Shown: positions 7,863-16,705 of the stretch, piece after piece
Position numbering within the stretch: position 1 is the stretch's first letter
Layout: each line of letters starts with the position of its first letter
Assembly: GCA_002257205.1 (NCBI GenBank)
Contig: NCHM01000005.1
Coordinates: forward strand, 1-47,363
Source: Rhizobiales bacterium 24-66-13
GTDB lineage: Bacteria; Pseudomonadota; Alphaproteobacteria; Rhizobiales; Xanthobacteraceae
DNA: 47,363 nucleotides
Direction of reading: 5' to 3'
Made by a program: the position numbers and the translations under genes
Notes under the pieces: generated by a model
What the model was told of the DNA's origin: nothing
Seen by the model: only the letters and a program-made list of their open reading frames with translations
The model's database searches: none

Positions 7863-7967
7863 ATGGAAGCAGATACACGCATCTGGGAAACGCCCGTTCT
7901 GCTCGAAACCTCGGTCGGAATGGAAGTTACAAGCTACGAATCCGCTGAGATCGATCGCGACGAGTAA
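7863..7967 (+). CDS. pqqA: PQQ precursor peptide PqqA
   Basis: 34-residue ribosomal precursor of pyrroloquinoline quinone. The Glu and Tyr that are cross-linked and become PQQ are E21 and Y25 within GMEVTSYESAEI, which is almost invariant in PqqA. The upstream W-x-x-P and E residues (WETPVLLE) also match. The ATG at 7863 is chosen because it is preceded by caggag and gives the family length; the frame is open further upstream without homology. It is followed after 10 bases by pqqB. The short C-terminal tail ends DRDE. Confidence 0.95.
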   Translation: MEADTRIWETPVLLETSVGMEVTSYESAEIDRDE

Positions 7968-7977
7968 GGTCCGCGAG

Positions 7978-8862
7978 GTGCGGATTCTATTACTGGGAAC
8001 GGCCGCGGGCGGTGGCGTGCCGCAATGGAATTGCCGGTGCGCCGTGTGCGCACTTGCCCGCGCCGGGGATACGAGGGTTCGCGCACGCACGCAGTGTGGC
8101 TTTGCCGCGAGTGCGGATGGCGCAGACTGGGTGCTCGTGAATGCATCACCGGATCTGCGGCAGCAGCTTTTGTCCACACCGCACTTGGCGCCCCAGAGCG
8201 GCAACCGCTCATCGCCGGTCCGGGCCGTCGTCCTGACCAACGGTGAACTGGATCACATCGCCGGTTTGTTATCGATGAGGGAGAGCCAGCGGTTCGCGCT
8301 GTATGCAACGGCGGAAACCCATGCCGCTCTTGACGACAATCCAGTCTTCGACGCCCTCGCCAGGGATGTGGTGGCTCGCATCGTTCTGGCACCGGAAGCC
8401 GAGGTGGAAATATGCGGTCTGAAGGTCATTCCGCTGAAAGTCCCCGGCAAAGAACCTCTGTATCTTGAGGGCCAGTGCGATACGGAAGCGACCACAATCG
8501 GTCTTCACGTGCGTCATGGGTTGAAAACCTGCCTGATCGCTCCCAATTGTGCCGCCGTGACACAAGAGCTGCGGTCCGCGTGCGAAGGCGCAGATTTCCT
8601 CTTCTTCGACGGCACCACCTTCACCGATGACGAGATGATCCGTCTGGGGCTGTCTCAGAAGAGCGCAGGACGGATGGGGCACGTTCCTATGACCGGTCCG
8701 CACGGATCGCTGAATGCCTTTCACGGGCTGAAAATAGGACGGCGCATCTATGTCCACATCAACAACAGCAATCATGTTCTGATCGAAGGCAGCTGCGAGC
8801 ACGAACAAGCACGCGCAGCCGGCTGGGAGATCGCGCATGACGGCATGGAGTTCGTCACGTGA
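7978..8862 (+). CDS. pqqB: PQQ biosynthesis protein PqqB (metallo-beta-lactamase fold)
   Basis: 294 residues beginning at a GTG. The N-terminus MRILLLGTAAGGGVPQWNC is diagnostic of PqqB, as is the downstream metal-site segment LTNGELDHIAGLLS; GHVPMTGPHGSL and YVHINNSN further on also fit. PqqB is a non-heme iron or metal hydrolase-fold enzyme implicated in hydroxylating the tyrosine-derived intermediate before PqqC acts. The cysteines in WNCRCAVC are part of a conserved zinc-knuckle-like site. The stop overlaps the pqqC start (GTGA). Confidence 0.95.
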   Translation: MRILLLGTAAGGGVPQWNCRCAVCALARAGDTRVRARTQCGFAASADGADWVLVNASPDLRQQLLSTPHLAPQSGNRSSPVRAVVLTNGELDHIAGLLSMRESQRFALYATAETHAALDDNPVFDALARDVVARIVLAPEAEVEICGLKVIPLKVPGKEPLYLEGQCDTEATTIGLHVRHGLKTCLIAPNCAAVTQELRSACEGADFLFFDGTTFTDDEMIRLGLSQKSAGRMGHVPMTGPHGSLNAFHGLKIGRRIYVHINNSNHVLIEGSCEHEQARAAGWEIAHDGMEFVT

Positions 8863-9569
8863 CGCTCGCGGAATTCGAAGCGGCTCTGCGCGCGGTGGGA
8901 GCGGAGCGCTATCATCACCTCCATCCCTTTCACCGGCGGCTGCATGCTGGCGAATGCACCAAGGCGCAGGTGCAGGCGTGGGCACTTAATCGTTATTTCT
9001 ATCAATCCATGATCCCCATCAAGGATGCGGCCGTCCTCGGCCAGATGAATGATCCCGCCCTGCGCCGGGAATGGCGCCGGCGCATCTGCGACCATGATGG
9101 GACGGACGAGGATGCGGGCGGTATTTCCCGCTGGCTTGCGCTAACGGACGCGCTCGGCCTCGACCGCGGCCTCGTCGTCTCCACCCGTGCCGTCCTGCCG
9201 ATGACGCGTTTCGCGGTGGACGCCTATGTCTCCTTCTGCCGCACGCGCTCCCTTCTGGAGGCCATCGCTTCTTCCCTGACGGAGCTGTTCTCTCCCGCCA
9301 TTATCGAAGAGCGCATGGCGGGCATGCTGCGCCATTATGATTTCGTCGATGGGCGCGCACTGGCCTATTTCACGGCCCGACCGCCGCAGGCGAGCCGCGA
9401 TTCCGAATTCGCGCTGGGCTATGTGCTTGAGCACGCCTCCTGCGAAACCACGCAGCAGGCAGCGCTCGCCGCCCTGCGTTTCAAGACGGACGTGCTTTGG
9501 GCCCAGCTGGATGCGCTCTGGCTCGCCTATGTGGAGGGCCGGCCGCCGCCGGGAGCGTGGCAGCCATGA
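8859..9569 (+). CDS. pqqC: Pyrroloquinoline-quinone synthase PqqC
   Basis: 236 residues. PqqC is the cofactorless oxidase that catalyses the final ring closure and eight-electron oxidation to PQQ. By alignment with Klebsiella PqqC, active-site residues are conserved: the N-terminal YHHLHP region, NRYFYQ, the His of CDHDG, the His of HYDFVD, the Tyr of LAYF, and the Lys of LRFKTD. It starts at a GTG overlapping pqqB and ends overlapping pqqD by four bases (ATGA). Length is usual for the family. Confidence 0.95.
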   Translation: MTLAEFEAALRAVGAERYHHLHPFHRRLHAGECTKAQVQAWALNRYFYQSMIPIKDAAVLGQMNDPALRREWRRRICDHDGTDEDAGGISRWLALTDALGLDRGLVVSTRAVLPMTRFAVDAYVSFCRTRSLLEAIASSLTELFSPAIIEERMAGMLRHYDFVDGRALAYFTARPPQASRDSEFALGYVLEHASCETTQQAALAALRFKTDVLWAQLDALWLAYVEGRPPPGAWQP

Positions 9570-9844
9570 AGATGCCCCTTGCGCCGGACGCCCGGCCCCG
9601 GCTGCCGCGCGGCGTGCGCCTGCGACAGGATCCCCGTCGGGGTTGGTTGCTCCTGGCGCCGGAAACGGTCTTTGAAGCGAACGGCAGCGCCGCCGAGATC
9701 CTGAAGCTGTGCGATGGCGGGCTTACCTTTGCCGAGATGGTGGATGTCCTTGCGACCCGTCATGGCGGTGACCGCGCTCGCATCACCGGCGAGGCGGGAG
9801 GTCTTCTCACGGCTTTGCGCGACAGGCGGCTGTTGGATCTATGA
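9566..9844 (+). CDS. pqqD: PqqA-binding chaperone PqqD
   Basis: 92 residues from the ATG at 9566, which overlaps the pqqC stop. PqqD is a small winged-helix-like RiPP recognition element that binds PqqA and presents it to PqqE. Family features are LPRGVRLRQDPRRGWLLLAPE, then NGSAAEILKLCDGG and a C-terminal LRDRRLLDL helix. The gene overlaps pqqE by ATGA. An upstream extension of the frame overlaps pqqC and is rejected. Confidence 0.94.
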   Translation: MKMPLAPDARPRLPRGVRLRQDPRRGWLLLAPETVFEANGSAAEILKLCDGGLTFAEMVDVLATRHGGDRARITGEAGGLLTALRDRRLLDL

Positions 9845-10920
9845 GCGATATTGCGCCGCCCCTCGGACTTCTGGCCGAGCTGACCCACCGCTGCCCGCTC
9901 GGGTGCCCTTATTGCTCGAACCCCCAATCGCTCACACCAAAGGCAGCCGAGCTCGATACGCAAGCCTGGTGCCGGGTCCTCTCCGAGGCGGCGGACCTGG
10001 GCGTGGTTCACATCCACCTTTCGGGCGGAGAACCTGCGGCCCGTTCCGACCTCGTGACATTGGTTGCCCACTGCACGCGCCTCGGCCTCTATTCCAATCT
10101 CATCACCTCTGCAGTTGGCCTTACGGTTGCGCGAGTTTCGCAACTGTCCGAGGCCGGGCTCGAGCATGTGCAGCTCTCGGTGCAGGCGGCGGATGCGGTG
10201 CGCGCGGACGCCATCGCCGGCTATGACGGCGCATTTGCCCGCAAGCGCGAAATCGCCGCGCATGTGGTGGCGGCGGGGTTGCCGCTCACGGTCAATGTCG
10301 TGCTGCACCGGGCCAATCTCGACCAAGTGGAGGGGCTGATTACGCTGGCGGTGGAGATGGGTGCGCGCAGGGTGGAACTGGCGCACGCACAATATTATGG
10401 CTGGGCTCTTCTCAACCGGCCCCTGTTACAAGCTGACGCCGGCGCGGCGCGGGACGCCATAGCCGCCGCCGAGGCGCTGCGCGAACGCTTCGCCGGGATC
10501 ATCGCCGTGGACCATGTGCTGCCCGATTATCATGCCACCTATCCCAAGGCGTGCATGGGCGGCTGGGGCCGGCGCACCCTGAACATCACACCGTCCGGCA
10601 AGGCCCTGCCGTGCCACGCGGCCGAAACGCTGCCGGGCTTGGAGTTCTGGTCGGTCGCCGATCATTCCCTGTCCGACATCTGGCACCACTCTCCCGCCTT
10701 CAATGCCTTCCGCGGCACGTCGTGGATGGAAGAGCCGTGCCGTTCCTGCCCGAGGCAGGAGGTGGATTTCGGTGGCTGCAGGTGCCAGGCCATGGCAATC
10801 GCCGGTCGCCCGCAGGCCACGGACCCGGTCTGCCGTTACTCACCCGATCGTCCGAAAGTGGATCAAGCCCTCGCGCGCGAGGTCGGCGGAGATTCGGGAG
10901 AATACCACTTCCGCAGATGA
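9841..10920 (+). CDS. pqqE: PqqA peptide cyclase PqqE (radical SAM/SPASM)
   Basis: 359 residues. This radical SAM enzyme forms the Glu-Tyr C-C bond in PqqA. The CxxxCxxC cluster motif is C18-PLG-C22-PY-C25. A C-terminal SPASM domain with auxiliary cluster cysteines is visible in CMGGWGRRTLNI, in LPCHA and in CRSCPRQEVDFGGCRCQAM. It is the last gene of the pqqABCDE operon and converges on a minus-strand membrane protein 20 bases downstream. No pqqF/G peptidase is in the window, so precursor processing must be encoded elsewhere. Confidence 0.96.
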   Translation: MSDIAPPLGLLAELTHRCPLGCPYCSNPQSLTPKAAELDTQAWCRVLSEAADLGVVHIHLSGGEPAARSDLVTLVAHCTRLGLYSNLITSAVGLTVARVSQLSEAGLEHVQLSVQAADAVRADAIAGYDGAFARKREIAAHVVAAGLPLTVNVVLHRANLDQVEGLITLAVEMGARRVELAHAQYYGWALLNRPLLQADAGAARDAIAAAEALRERFAGIIAVDHVLPDYHATYPKACMGGWGRRTLNITPSGKALPCHAAETLPGLEFWSVADHSLSDIWHHSPAFNAFRGTSWMEEPCRSCPRQEVDFGGCRCQAMAIAGRPQATDPVCRYSPDRPKVDQALAREVGGDSGEYHFRR

Positions 10921-10940
10921 TCCAGATGGGCGGTGAATTA

Positions 10941-11663
10941 TCACATCTTCTCTTTTATTCCATGCCGCAGAAGCCACCAATTCACCGGATAGCTGGTGAT
11001 GAAACCGCAGATCATGGCGATCTGCATCATAAACCAGAACTCTGCCGTAGGCACCTCCAGCCGCGTGCCGAGGAGCCTGCGAAAAATAACGAATTGCGCG
11101 AAAGCCATAAAACCGTACATGCCGATCTGCCAGGCCGTCAGCGAGAGGGTGTCCGCCTTCACCGCCTGAACGAGCCCTGCACCCACACTCAGCTGGCGCA
11201 TGGGCTTGATGGTGAAATATTGAAAGGCGACTCCGAGGATGTAGGCGAAGATAAAATCAAGTATCCAAACGGCAAAGATCTTTTCCGCGAAGAGGGTCTG
11301 CCAGCCCAGCCAGACCGCGACGGCAGGGACCAGGAAGGCCAGCCATTCAGCGAGAATGTCGCCCAGCATGCAGCCGCTTCCGCAATGGCTCGCGCCTTTC
11401 GCAACCATGACCGGAAAGGGCGTTTCGGTCTTCGATGGCGGTCTCTCCTCGCCCTCAGTGCTGGAGCGGGTCGCAACACGACCGTATCGCAGATATCCCA
11501 CCAGCGTGATCACGCTTCCGAACAAGGCCGTCACGGGCCACACCACATTCATGATCCACATGGGCTGCGGGTTCCGCCACTCGTCCAGGATGATCCAGGC
11601 TGAGGTGCCGATTGCCAAGACGAGAGAAGACCAGGCGAGTATATGAAGCCAGGGTGGAACCAT
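10941..11663 (-). CDS. DUF4396 family multi-pass membrane protein
   Basis: 240 residues with about six hydrophobic segments. Residues 80-95 contain the family hallmark ASHCGSGCMLGDI, a Cys/His cluster followed by Gly-Asp, and a YPVNWWLL motif lies near the C-terminus. The function of DUF4396 is unknown. The clustered Cys and His hint at metal or redox sensing in a membrane protein, but that is inference. The start at 11663 is preferred because GAGG lies six bases upstream; the frame is open to 11681 with an ATG at 11675. It converges with pqqE and follows a same-strand antiporter after about 180 bp. Confidence 0.78.
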   Translation of the reverse strand: MVPPWLHILAWSSLVLAIGTSAWIILDEWRNPQPMWIMNVVWPVTALFGSVITLVGYLRYGRVATRSSTEGEERPPSKTETPFPVMVAKGASHCGSGCMLGDILAEWLAFLVPAVAVWLGWQTLFAEKIFAVWILDFIFAYILGVAFQYFTIKPMRQLSVGAGLVQAVKADTLSLTAWQIGMYGFMAFAQFVIFRRLLGTRLEVPTAEFWFMMQIAMICGFITSYPVNWWLLRHGIKEKM

Positions 11664-11716
11664 GTCGGGCCTCATGGTCAAAAGGTCAGAGGATAGCGCG
11701 CGTTCCTGTGCCGGTC

Positions 11717-11733
11717 CGTTCCCAATGGGAACG
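11717..11733. promoter_or_regulatory. Palindrome upstream of the DUF4396 gene
   Basis: Arms cgttccc (11717-11723) and gggaacg (11727-11733) are separated by aat, 54 bases upstream of the chosen DUF4396 start. Position and symmetry suggest a repressor or activator site. No known consensus is claimed. Confidence 0.35.
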
Positions 11734-11845
11734 CGCGCCGTTCACATGATCGGCGATCTTTGAAAGCAACCGGGGCTCAGCGGGTCGGTTCCGTGCCATT
11801 CGGCCATTTAAGGCATTTGCTGCTGACGCGCTGGAGCGGAAGGGT

Positions 11846-13126
11846 TTATTCCGCCGATTGACCGCCGCGCGTTTCCTTTTCGTCCAAAACGGTCTTGCGC
11901 ACCACCCACCCGAGGGTGAGGCCCTGTACCAGGATGGTGAACAGGACCACGGCGTAAGTGGCGGCGAGCAGAGGTGATCGGGCGGGCGTGCCCGTCAGCG
12001 AGAGGGCGAGCGCCACCGAGATGCCCCCGCGAACGCCACCCCAGGTGAGTACGGCGAGCGTGCCCCGCGCGAAGCTCTGCCAGCGGGCGAGGAGCGAGAT
12101 GGAAACCGCCACGGAGACGAAGCGGGCCGCCACCACCAGAGGGACCGCGATAAGGCCCACCCAGATCAGCGCCGCATTGAAGCCCAGCACCAGCACCTCG
12201 AGCCCGATCAGCAAAAACAGCACGGCATTGAGAATATCGTCCACCAGTGTCCAGAAGCCGAAGACATAGCGCTTCGTGCGGTCACTCATCGCATAGGCGG
12301 CGCCACGATTTCCGATGAGGACGCCGGCGACTACGACAGAAATGGGTCCGCTCATGTGGAACGCGTCGGCCAGCGCGTAAGTGGAGGTGACCAGCGCCAG
12401 CGAGATCATCACCTCGATCGAATAGTCGTCGATGGCCCTCATAGCCCGGTAGGCGACAAAGCCCGTCGCCAGGCCAAGGAGGGCACCACCGCCAGCTTCC
12501 AGGACAAGCAATTGCAGAATATGGGAGATACTGGAAGCGTTCTCGCTGCCGGTGGCCATCTGGAGCGTGATGGTGAAGACCACGACCGCGATGCCGTCGT
12601 TGAAAAGGGCTTCGCCGCTCATGTCGGTCTCGAGCTTCTCGGGAACATCGACGGAGCGCAGCGTCGAGAGTACCGCGACGGGATCGGTCGGTGCGATCAA
12701 TGCGCCGAACACAAGCGACCAGGCGAAGCTAACCGGAGCGCCGAGCGCTTCGGTGGCGAGCCATAGCCCCGTCGCGATGATGAGGGTGGACAGTGCGACG
12801 CCAAGCGTCGCGAGGGCTCCCACCACCAGGGCACGCCGCCGCAATCGCGCGAAATCCACGTGCAGCGCGCCCGCAAATAGCAGGAAGGCCAGCATGCCGT
12901 GCATGACGGCCTCGTAGAAATCGATCTGCTGCAGGTTTCCGGCAAGGGTGGCGTAGAGGTGTGTGTCGGGAAACAGGACCTCGATGGCGATCAGCAACAG
13001 CGATGCGCCAAGCCCCATCACCAACAAGCCAATATTCTCCGGCAGCCGAAGCACCTGGTGATTGAGCCACGCAAAGGCGGCAGTCACCGTGAGCAGGCCA
13101 GCCAGGAGTTCGAATAATGAGAGCAT
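11846..13126 (-). CDS. Na+/H+ antiporter, CPA1 family
   Basis: 426 residues with about 12 membrane segments. The ion-binding signature of CPA1 exchangers is visible as FGALIAPTDPVAVL (TM5) and GEALFNDGIAVVVF (TM6), with a later VLTWGGVRGGISVALALSL segment. These acidic residues coordinate Na+ and protons in the family. The ATG at 13126 is chosen because a GAGAGAA purine run lies just upstream; an in-frame TTG exists at 13141. It is monocistronic or transcribed toward DUF4396. It is a second, independent Na+/H+ system beside the Mrp operon at the other end of the window. Confidence 0.92.
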   Translation of the reverse strand: MLSLFELLAGLLTVTAAFAWLNHQVLRLPENIGLLVMGLGASLLLIAIEVLFPDTHLYATLAGNLQQIDFYEAVMHGMLAFLLFAGALHVDFARLRRRALVVGALATLGVALSTLIIATGLWLATEALGAPVSFAWSLVFGALIAPTDPVAVLSTLRSVDVPEKLETDMSGEALFNDGIAVVVFTITLQMATGSENASSISHILQLLVLEAGGGALLGLATGFVAYRAMRAIDDYSIEVMISLALVTSTYALADAFHMSGPISVVVAGVLIGNRGAAYAMSDRTKRYVFGFWTLVDDILNAVLFLLIGLEVLVLGFNAALIWVGLIAVPLVVAARFVSVAVSISLLARWQSFARGTLAVLTWGGVRGGISVALALSLTGTPARSPLLAATYAVVLFTILVQGLTLGWVVRKTVLDEKETRGGQSAE

Positions 13127-13202
13127 GGGTTCTCTCGTCAAACCACTGCCTGGACAGGAGACCCCCTGCGTCTCTCAGCTATTTAGCTACAGGCAGTTTG
13201 AA

Positions 13203-13237
13203 CACATTCACGCATCCTGCTGGGACGCGTGAATGTG
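13203..13237 (-). terminator. Stem-loop after the sorbosone dehydrogenase gene
   Basis: Arms cacattcacgc (13203-13213) and gcgtgaatgtg (13227-13237) pair perfectly over 11 bp, with three further inner pairs closing a 5-base loop. It lies 31 bases beyond the dehydrogenase stop in the direction of transcription and before the antiporter start. A weak T-containing stretch follows on the minus strand. It most likely terminates the DUF2231-dehydrogenase transcript. Confidence 0.6.
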
Positions 13238-13267
13238 CTCTTTGGACAGCAGGTTCGGCGGGATCCG

Positions 13268-14620
13268 TCAGAGACCGGCGGCCGCTGCGCTGGCGCTGAC
13301 GCGCCACACGGTGTTGCCCACATCGTCGGCAATCAGCAGGGCGCCGGTTTTGTCGATGGCGAGGCCCACCGGCCGCCCGCGAGCTTTTCCATCATCGGTG
13401 AGAAAGCCGGTGACGACATCTTCGGCCTTGCCGTTGGGCATCCCACCGGCAAACGGCACGAACACGACCTTGTAGCCATGGAAGTTCTCCCGGTTCCAGC
13501 TCCCGTGCTCACCGACAAACGCGCCTCCACGGTATTTCTGCGGCAGTGCATCGCCGGTATAGAAAGCAAGCCCTAAGGGCGCCACGTGGGAGCCGAGGGA
13601 ATAGTCGGGCATGATGGCCTTTTCCACCAGGTCTGGGCGCTGCGGCTTGACCCGCGGATCGAGGTGCTGACCCCAATAGCTGTAGGGCCAGCCATAGAAA
13701 GCGCCGTCCTTCACCGAGGTCAGATAATCCGGCACCAGGTCGGGCCCGAGTTCGTCGCGCTCGTTCACCACCGCCCAGAGGGCACCGGTTTCCGGCTCCC
13801 AGCTCAAGCCGTTGGGATTGCGCAGGCCGCTTGCGAAAATGCGCCACCGGCCGCTTGCCCGGTCAACCTCAAGGATCGCGGCGCGGTTCTTCTCTGCCTC
13901 CATTCCGTTTTCCGTGATGTTGCTGTTGGAGCCGACGCCCACATAGAGCCGCGTGCCGTCAGCGCTGGCAACGAGGCTCTTGGTCCAATGATGGTCGATG
14001 GGGCCGCCGGGCAATTGGGTCAGCACCGTGCCGGGGGCGGTAATCTTGGTGTCGCCCGGTGTGTAAGGATAGCGCACGATCGCGTCAGTATTGGCGACAT
14101 AGAGGTCATTGCCGACCAATGCGACACCAAAGGGGGAGTGGAGATGGTCGAGAAAGACCGTACGCATATCCGGCTTGCCATCACCGTCAGTGTCCCGCAG
14201 CAAGGTGATGCGATTGCTTTCCCCGGTGTCGCCGCCGGAGGTGACCCAGTTTTCGACCCAGCCCATCACCAGATCCTTGGGCCGCTTGATCGGCTCGCCC
14301 CCCGGCGCCTTGGATTCCACGACGAGAATATCCCCGTTTGGCAGCACGTAGAGCGAACGGGGATGTTGAAGTCCGGTGGCCAGCGCCGCAACCCTGAGCC
14401 CCGCCGCCGCGGTCGGAGTCTCACCATCCTTCCAGCCGATCACCTCTGCAAGGTGCATGGTTGGAAACAGGGCCTGGCGCGGCTCTGGAAGGTGAGGATT
14501 GGGGCCAATCTGCGCCTGGGCGTCGGCATTTTCCTGAGCGTATCCCGCCCCGGCGAGGGTGACCGCGGACAGAAGTGCGAGACCTGCCCATGCGCCATTG
14601 GAAATGAATTTTCTGGTCAT
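13268..14620 (-). CDS. Exported PQQ-dependent sugar dehydrogenase, sorbosone dehydrogenase/GdhB-like beta-propeller
   Basis: 450 residues from the ATG at 14620, with a signal peptide ([20 protein letters not shown]..., cleavage near AGAGYAQ). The body is a six-bladed beta-propeller of the glucose/sorbosone dehydrogenase family: [65 protein letters not shown] and the C-terminal [19 protein letters not shown]. The RNPNG and VNERDELG segments carry typical PQQ/Ca contacts. The product would oxidise a sugar or alcohol in the periplasm. The start overlaps the DUF2231 gene (ATGA). Its closeness to pqqABCDE supports PQQ use; the substrate is unknown. Confidence 0.88.
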   Translation of the reverse strand: MTRKFISNGAWAGLALLSAVTLAGAGYAQENADAQAQIGPNPHLPEPRQALFPTMHLAEVIGWKDGETPTAAAGLRVAALATGLQHPRSLYVLPNGDILVVESKAPGGEPIKRPKDLVMGWVENWVTSGGDTGESNRITLLRDTDGDGKPDMRTVFLDHLHSPFGVALVGNDLYVANTDAIVRYPYTPGDTKITAPGTVLTQLPGGPIDHHWTKSLVASADGTRLYVGVGSNSNITENGMEAEKNRAAILEVDRASGRWRIFASGLRNPNGLSWEPETGALWAVVNERDELGPDLVPDYLTSVKDGAFYGWPYSYWGQHLDPRVKPQRPDLVEKAIMPDYSLGSHVAPLGLAFYTGDALPQKYRGGAFVGEHGSWNRENFHGYKVVFVPFAGGMPNGKAEDVVTGFLTDDGKARGRPVGLAIDKTGALLIADDVGNTVWRVSASAAAAGL

Positions 14621-15084
14621 TGGTAGGTTACTCCCGGGCGAGGGGGAAAGATGATCAGGGCCGCAAACCATGCGGTGACGATCAGGGCCAGCACGGTCAG
14701 GCCCGACAGCGCGACGCCGGTCGGCACGACGGAGACCCAGGTGTCGCGCGAATGGATCAGCATGTTGAAGGTCGCAATGAGCAACACGATCAAGCTACCC
14801 AGGGCATAAGGCGTTATCCATGGTCGCTGTCGCACGGACGGGCGCATGATCAACTCGGCCACGCCCGCGATGGCGAAGAGCCACGCGAGGATCACGCCGG
14901 CGGTGATCATCCAGGCCGAAAAATCTGCCCATATCATCACGGCCGTGCGCCAATAGGCGAGATCGGTGAGGAACGCGCCGGTGAAGCATGTCGCCAGGAT
15001 GCAGGCGAGGAAGGGATGGATGGGCGGGGAGGAGATGGGCCATGCGCGAGCATGTTCCATCGGCATGGAGGTAACTCCGGGCAT
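14617..15084 (-). CDS. DUF2231 membrane protein
   Basis: 155 residues with four hydrophobic segments (about 24-44, 54-78, 92-108 and 124-146). The N-terminal [20 protein letters not shown] resembles the DUF2231 start, in which the HP motif precedes TM1. DUF2231 proteins are often found next to sorbosone dehydrogenases and cytochromes and may be electron-transfer or assembly partners, but none is characterised to my knowledge. The ATG at 15084 has aaggag upstream. Translation is coupled to the dehydrogenase by a 4-base overlap. Confidence 0.82.
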   Translation of the reverse strand: MPGVTSMPMEHARAWPISSPPIHPFLACILATCFTGAFLTDLAYWRTAVMIWADFSAWMITAGVILAWLFAIAGVAELIMRPSVRQRPWITPYALGSLIVLLIATFNMLIHSRDTWVSVVPTGVALSGLTVLALIVTAWFAALIIFPPRPGVTYQ

Positions 15085-15501
15085 AGAGGAAGCTCCTTGT
15101 TGCCGCTTGTTGCGATCCTGCGAGGGCTTTTCCGCCCGGGGCGAGCCGGCTCGTCTTGGCGATTAGCGGCATTGCTAGACCGGAAGAACCTGCCGCATCG
15201 TCTGTGCCCGTCTTGCTGGACGACCCTCGTGCGAACCCAATCCGAGAGAGGACAAAATGTTCATGCGCCGCGAGTAACTTTATCTTGTGCCTGGGTTGGC
15301 CCGGCGGAGCGTTCCCGCTGAGGGCCAACCTCGAAAAATGACCGTGGGCGCAGCGGCAGAATGCGACCTCGGTACACGGCTTTCCGCGTCAAACGGGGAG
15401 CCATAGCTGGGTCGGCGCCAAGAAATCGTCTCGTCCCAAGCAAGATGCGAAACCGTTATCCCGCCGCCCATGTTGTGTGACGGCACCAGAGGGAGGTCGG
15501 G
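15085..15501. other. Divergent intergenic region between the DUF2231 gene and the YihY-family gene
   Basis: About 417 bases with no gene that looks real. It must contain both divergent promoters. A strong ribosome-binding site (gggaggt) ends it on the plus side. No convincing operator or RNA was recognised by eye. Confidence 0.5.
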
Positions 15502-16617
15502 ATGGAGCGGACGCACTGGGCGCGAATGGCTGGGAATCTGTTGTTCTGGGGAGCGATCGCCGGAGCCGTCATGTTGGCGCCAAGGCGGGGAAGCGGCCGG
15601 ATGAGCCAGGGACGTCGGGATTTCATTGATAGGGCAATGAACGGTGATCCTGAAATGCGGGCCGTGAGGTTCGAACCCGACCGTGGGCGCGACGCAGCGT
15701 TCCCGACGCAGATTCCCTTGCGCGGGTGGCGCGATATCTGTCTGCGCGTGTTGAAGGCGTTCTTCGCCGACCGGGTGCTCAGCGTGGCCGCCGGCGTGAC
15801 CTTTTATGCGCTGCTGGCCGTCTTCCCTTCGATAAGCGCCTTGATCTCGCTTTATGGATTGGTGCTGGACCCATCCGGGCTTCAGGAGCAACTGCAAGCG
15901 GCATCCTGGGTGCTGCCATCTGGGGCCATAGAAGTGATGCGGAACCAAGCGTTGCGGGTGATCGCGCAGGGATCCTCCACGCTGAGCTTCGGCTTCGCCT
16001 TCAGCCTTCTGATCGCGCTCTGGAGCGCAAACGCCGGCACCAAGGCGATGATCGAAGCGCTCAACGTGGCCTATCAGGAAGACGAGCGCAGATCTTTCGT
16101 CATGCTCACGCTCCTCACCCTTGGCTTTACCTTCACGGCGATCGTCTTCGCGGGTATTGCGACGGCCACGGTGGTGGCGTTGCCGATGCTGCTGAAGGTG
16201 GTGTATCTCGAAACGGGAACCGAATGGCTGATTTCATTCCTGCGCTGGCCGGCGCTCGCCGTCATTGTCGCGGGGGTGATCACGGTCATCTACCGGTATG
16301 GTCCGTGCCGGTCGCGGGCGCGCTGGAAATGGGTGAGCCTCGGCAGCATCGTGGCTGCCATTCTCTGGCTGATCGTCTCGGCAGGCTTCTCCTGGTATGT
16401 CAGCCGCTTCGGCACCTACAACGAGACATATGGTTCCCTCGGCGCCGTCGTGGGCTTCATGACCTGGATGTGGCTCTCCATCAGCGTCATCCTTCTCGGG
16501 GCCGAGCTCAATGCCGAGATCGAGCACCAGACCGCCGTCGATACGACCACCGGCCCGCCTTTGCCCATGGGCGCCAGAGGCGCGCGGATGGCCGACACCT
16601 TGGGCGCCGCGCAATAG
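15502..16617 (+). CDS. YihY/UPF0761 family inner-membrane protein
   Basis: 371 residues. After an N-terminal extension with an extra hydrophobic stretch (about 8-26) and a charged linker, the YihY (formerly 'ribonuclease BN') domain begins near residue 78. Characteristic motifs are AAGVTFYALLAVFPSISALI, WSANAGTKAMIEALN, YETYGSLGAVVGFMTW-like NETYGSLGAVVGFM, and GAELNAEIEHQ at the end, with about six membrane segments. The RNase BN assignment of this family is discredited; a transport or export role has been proposed but not shown. It is monocistronic, with a good gggagg site. Confidence 0.9.
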   Translation: MERTHWARMAGNLLFWGAIAGAVMLAPRRGSGRMSQGRRDFIDRAMNGDPEMRAVRFEPDRGRDAAFPTQIPLRGWRDICLRVLKAFFADRVLSVAAGVTFYALLAVFPSISALISLYGLVLDPSGLQEQLQAASWVLPSGAIEVMRNQALRVIAQGSSTLSFGFAFSLLIALWSANAGTKAMIEALNVAYQEDERRSFVMLTLLTLGFTFTAIVFAGIATATVVALPMLLKVVYLETGTEWLISFLRWPALAVIVAGVITVIYRYGPCRSRARWKWVSLGSIVAAILWLIVSAGFSWYVSRFGTYNETYGSLGAVVGFMTWMWLSISVILLGAELNAEIEHQTAVDTTTGPPLPMGARGARMADTLGAAQ

Positions 16618-16705
16618 GTATCCGCGATAATTTTGATTGCCGCTAGGGAACATCCTGGCCTCTGGAGCATTGGCCCTCGGTCCTTAGCCATTTCGCAAGG
16701 TCCAG

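Noticed and set aside
6116-7948. 610-codon alternative frame over dctM and the pqqA leader
   Set aside because: His/Arg-rich out-of-frame translation; dctM in the other frame matches the family end to end.
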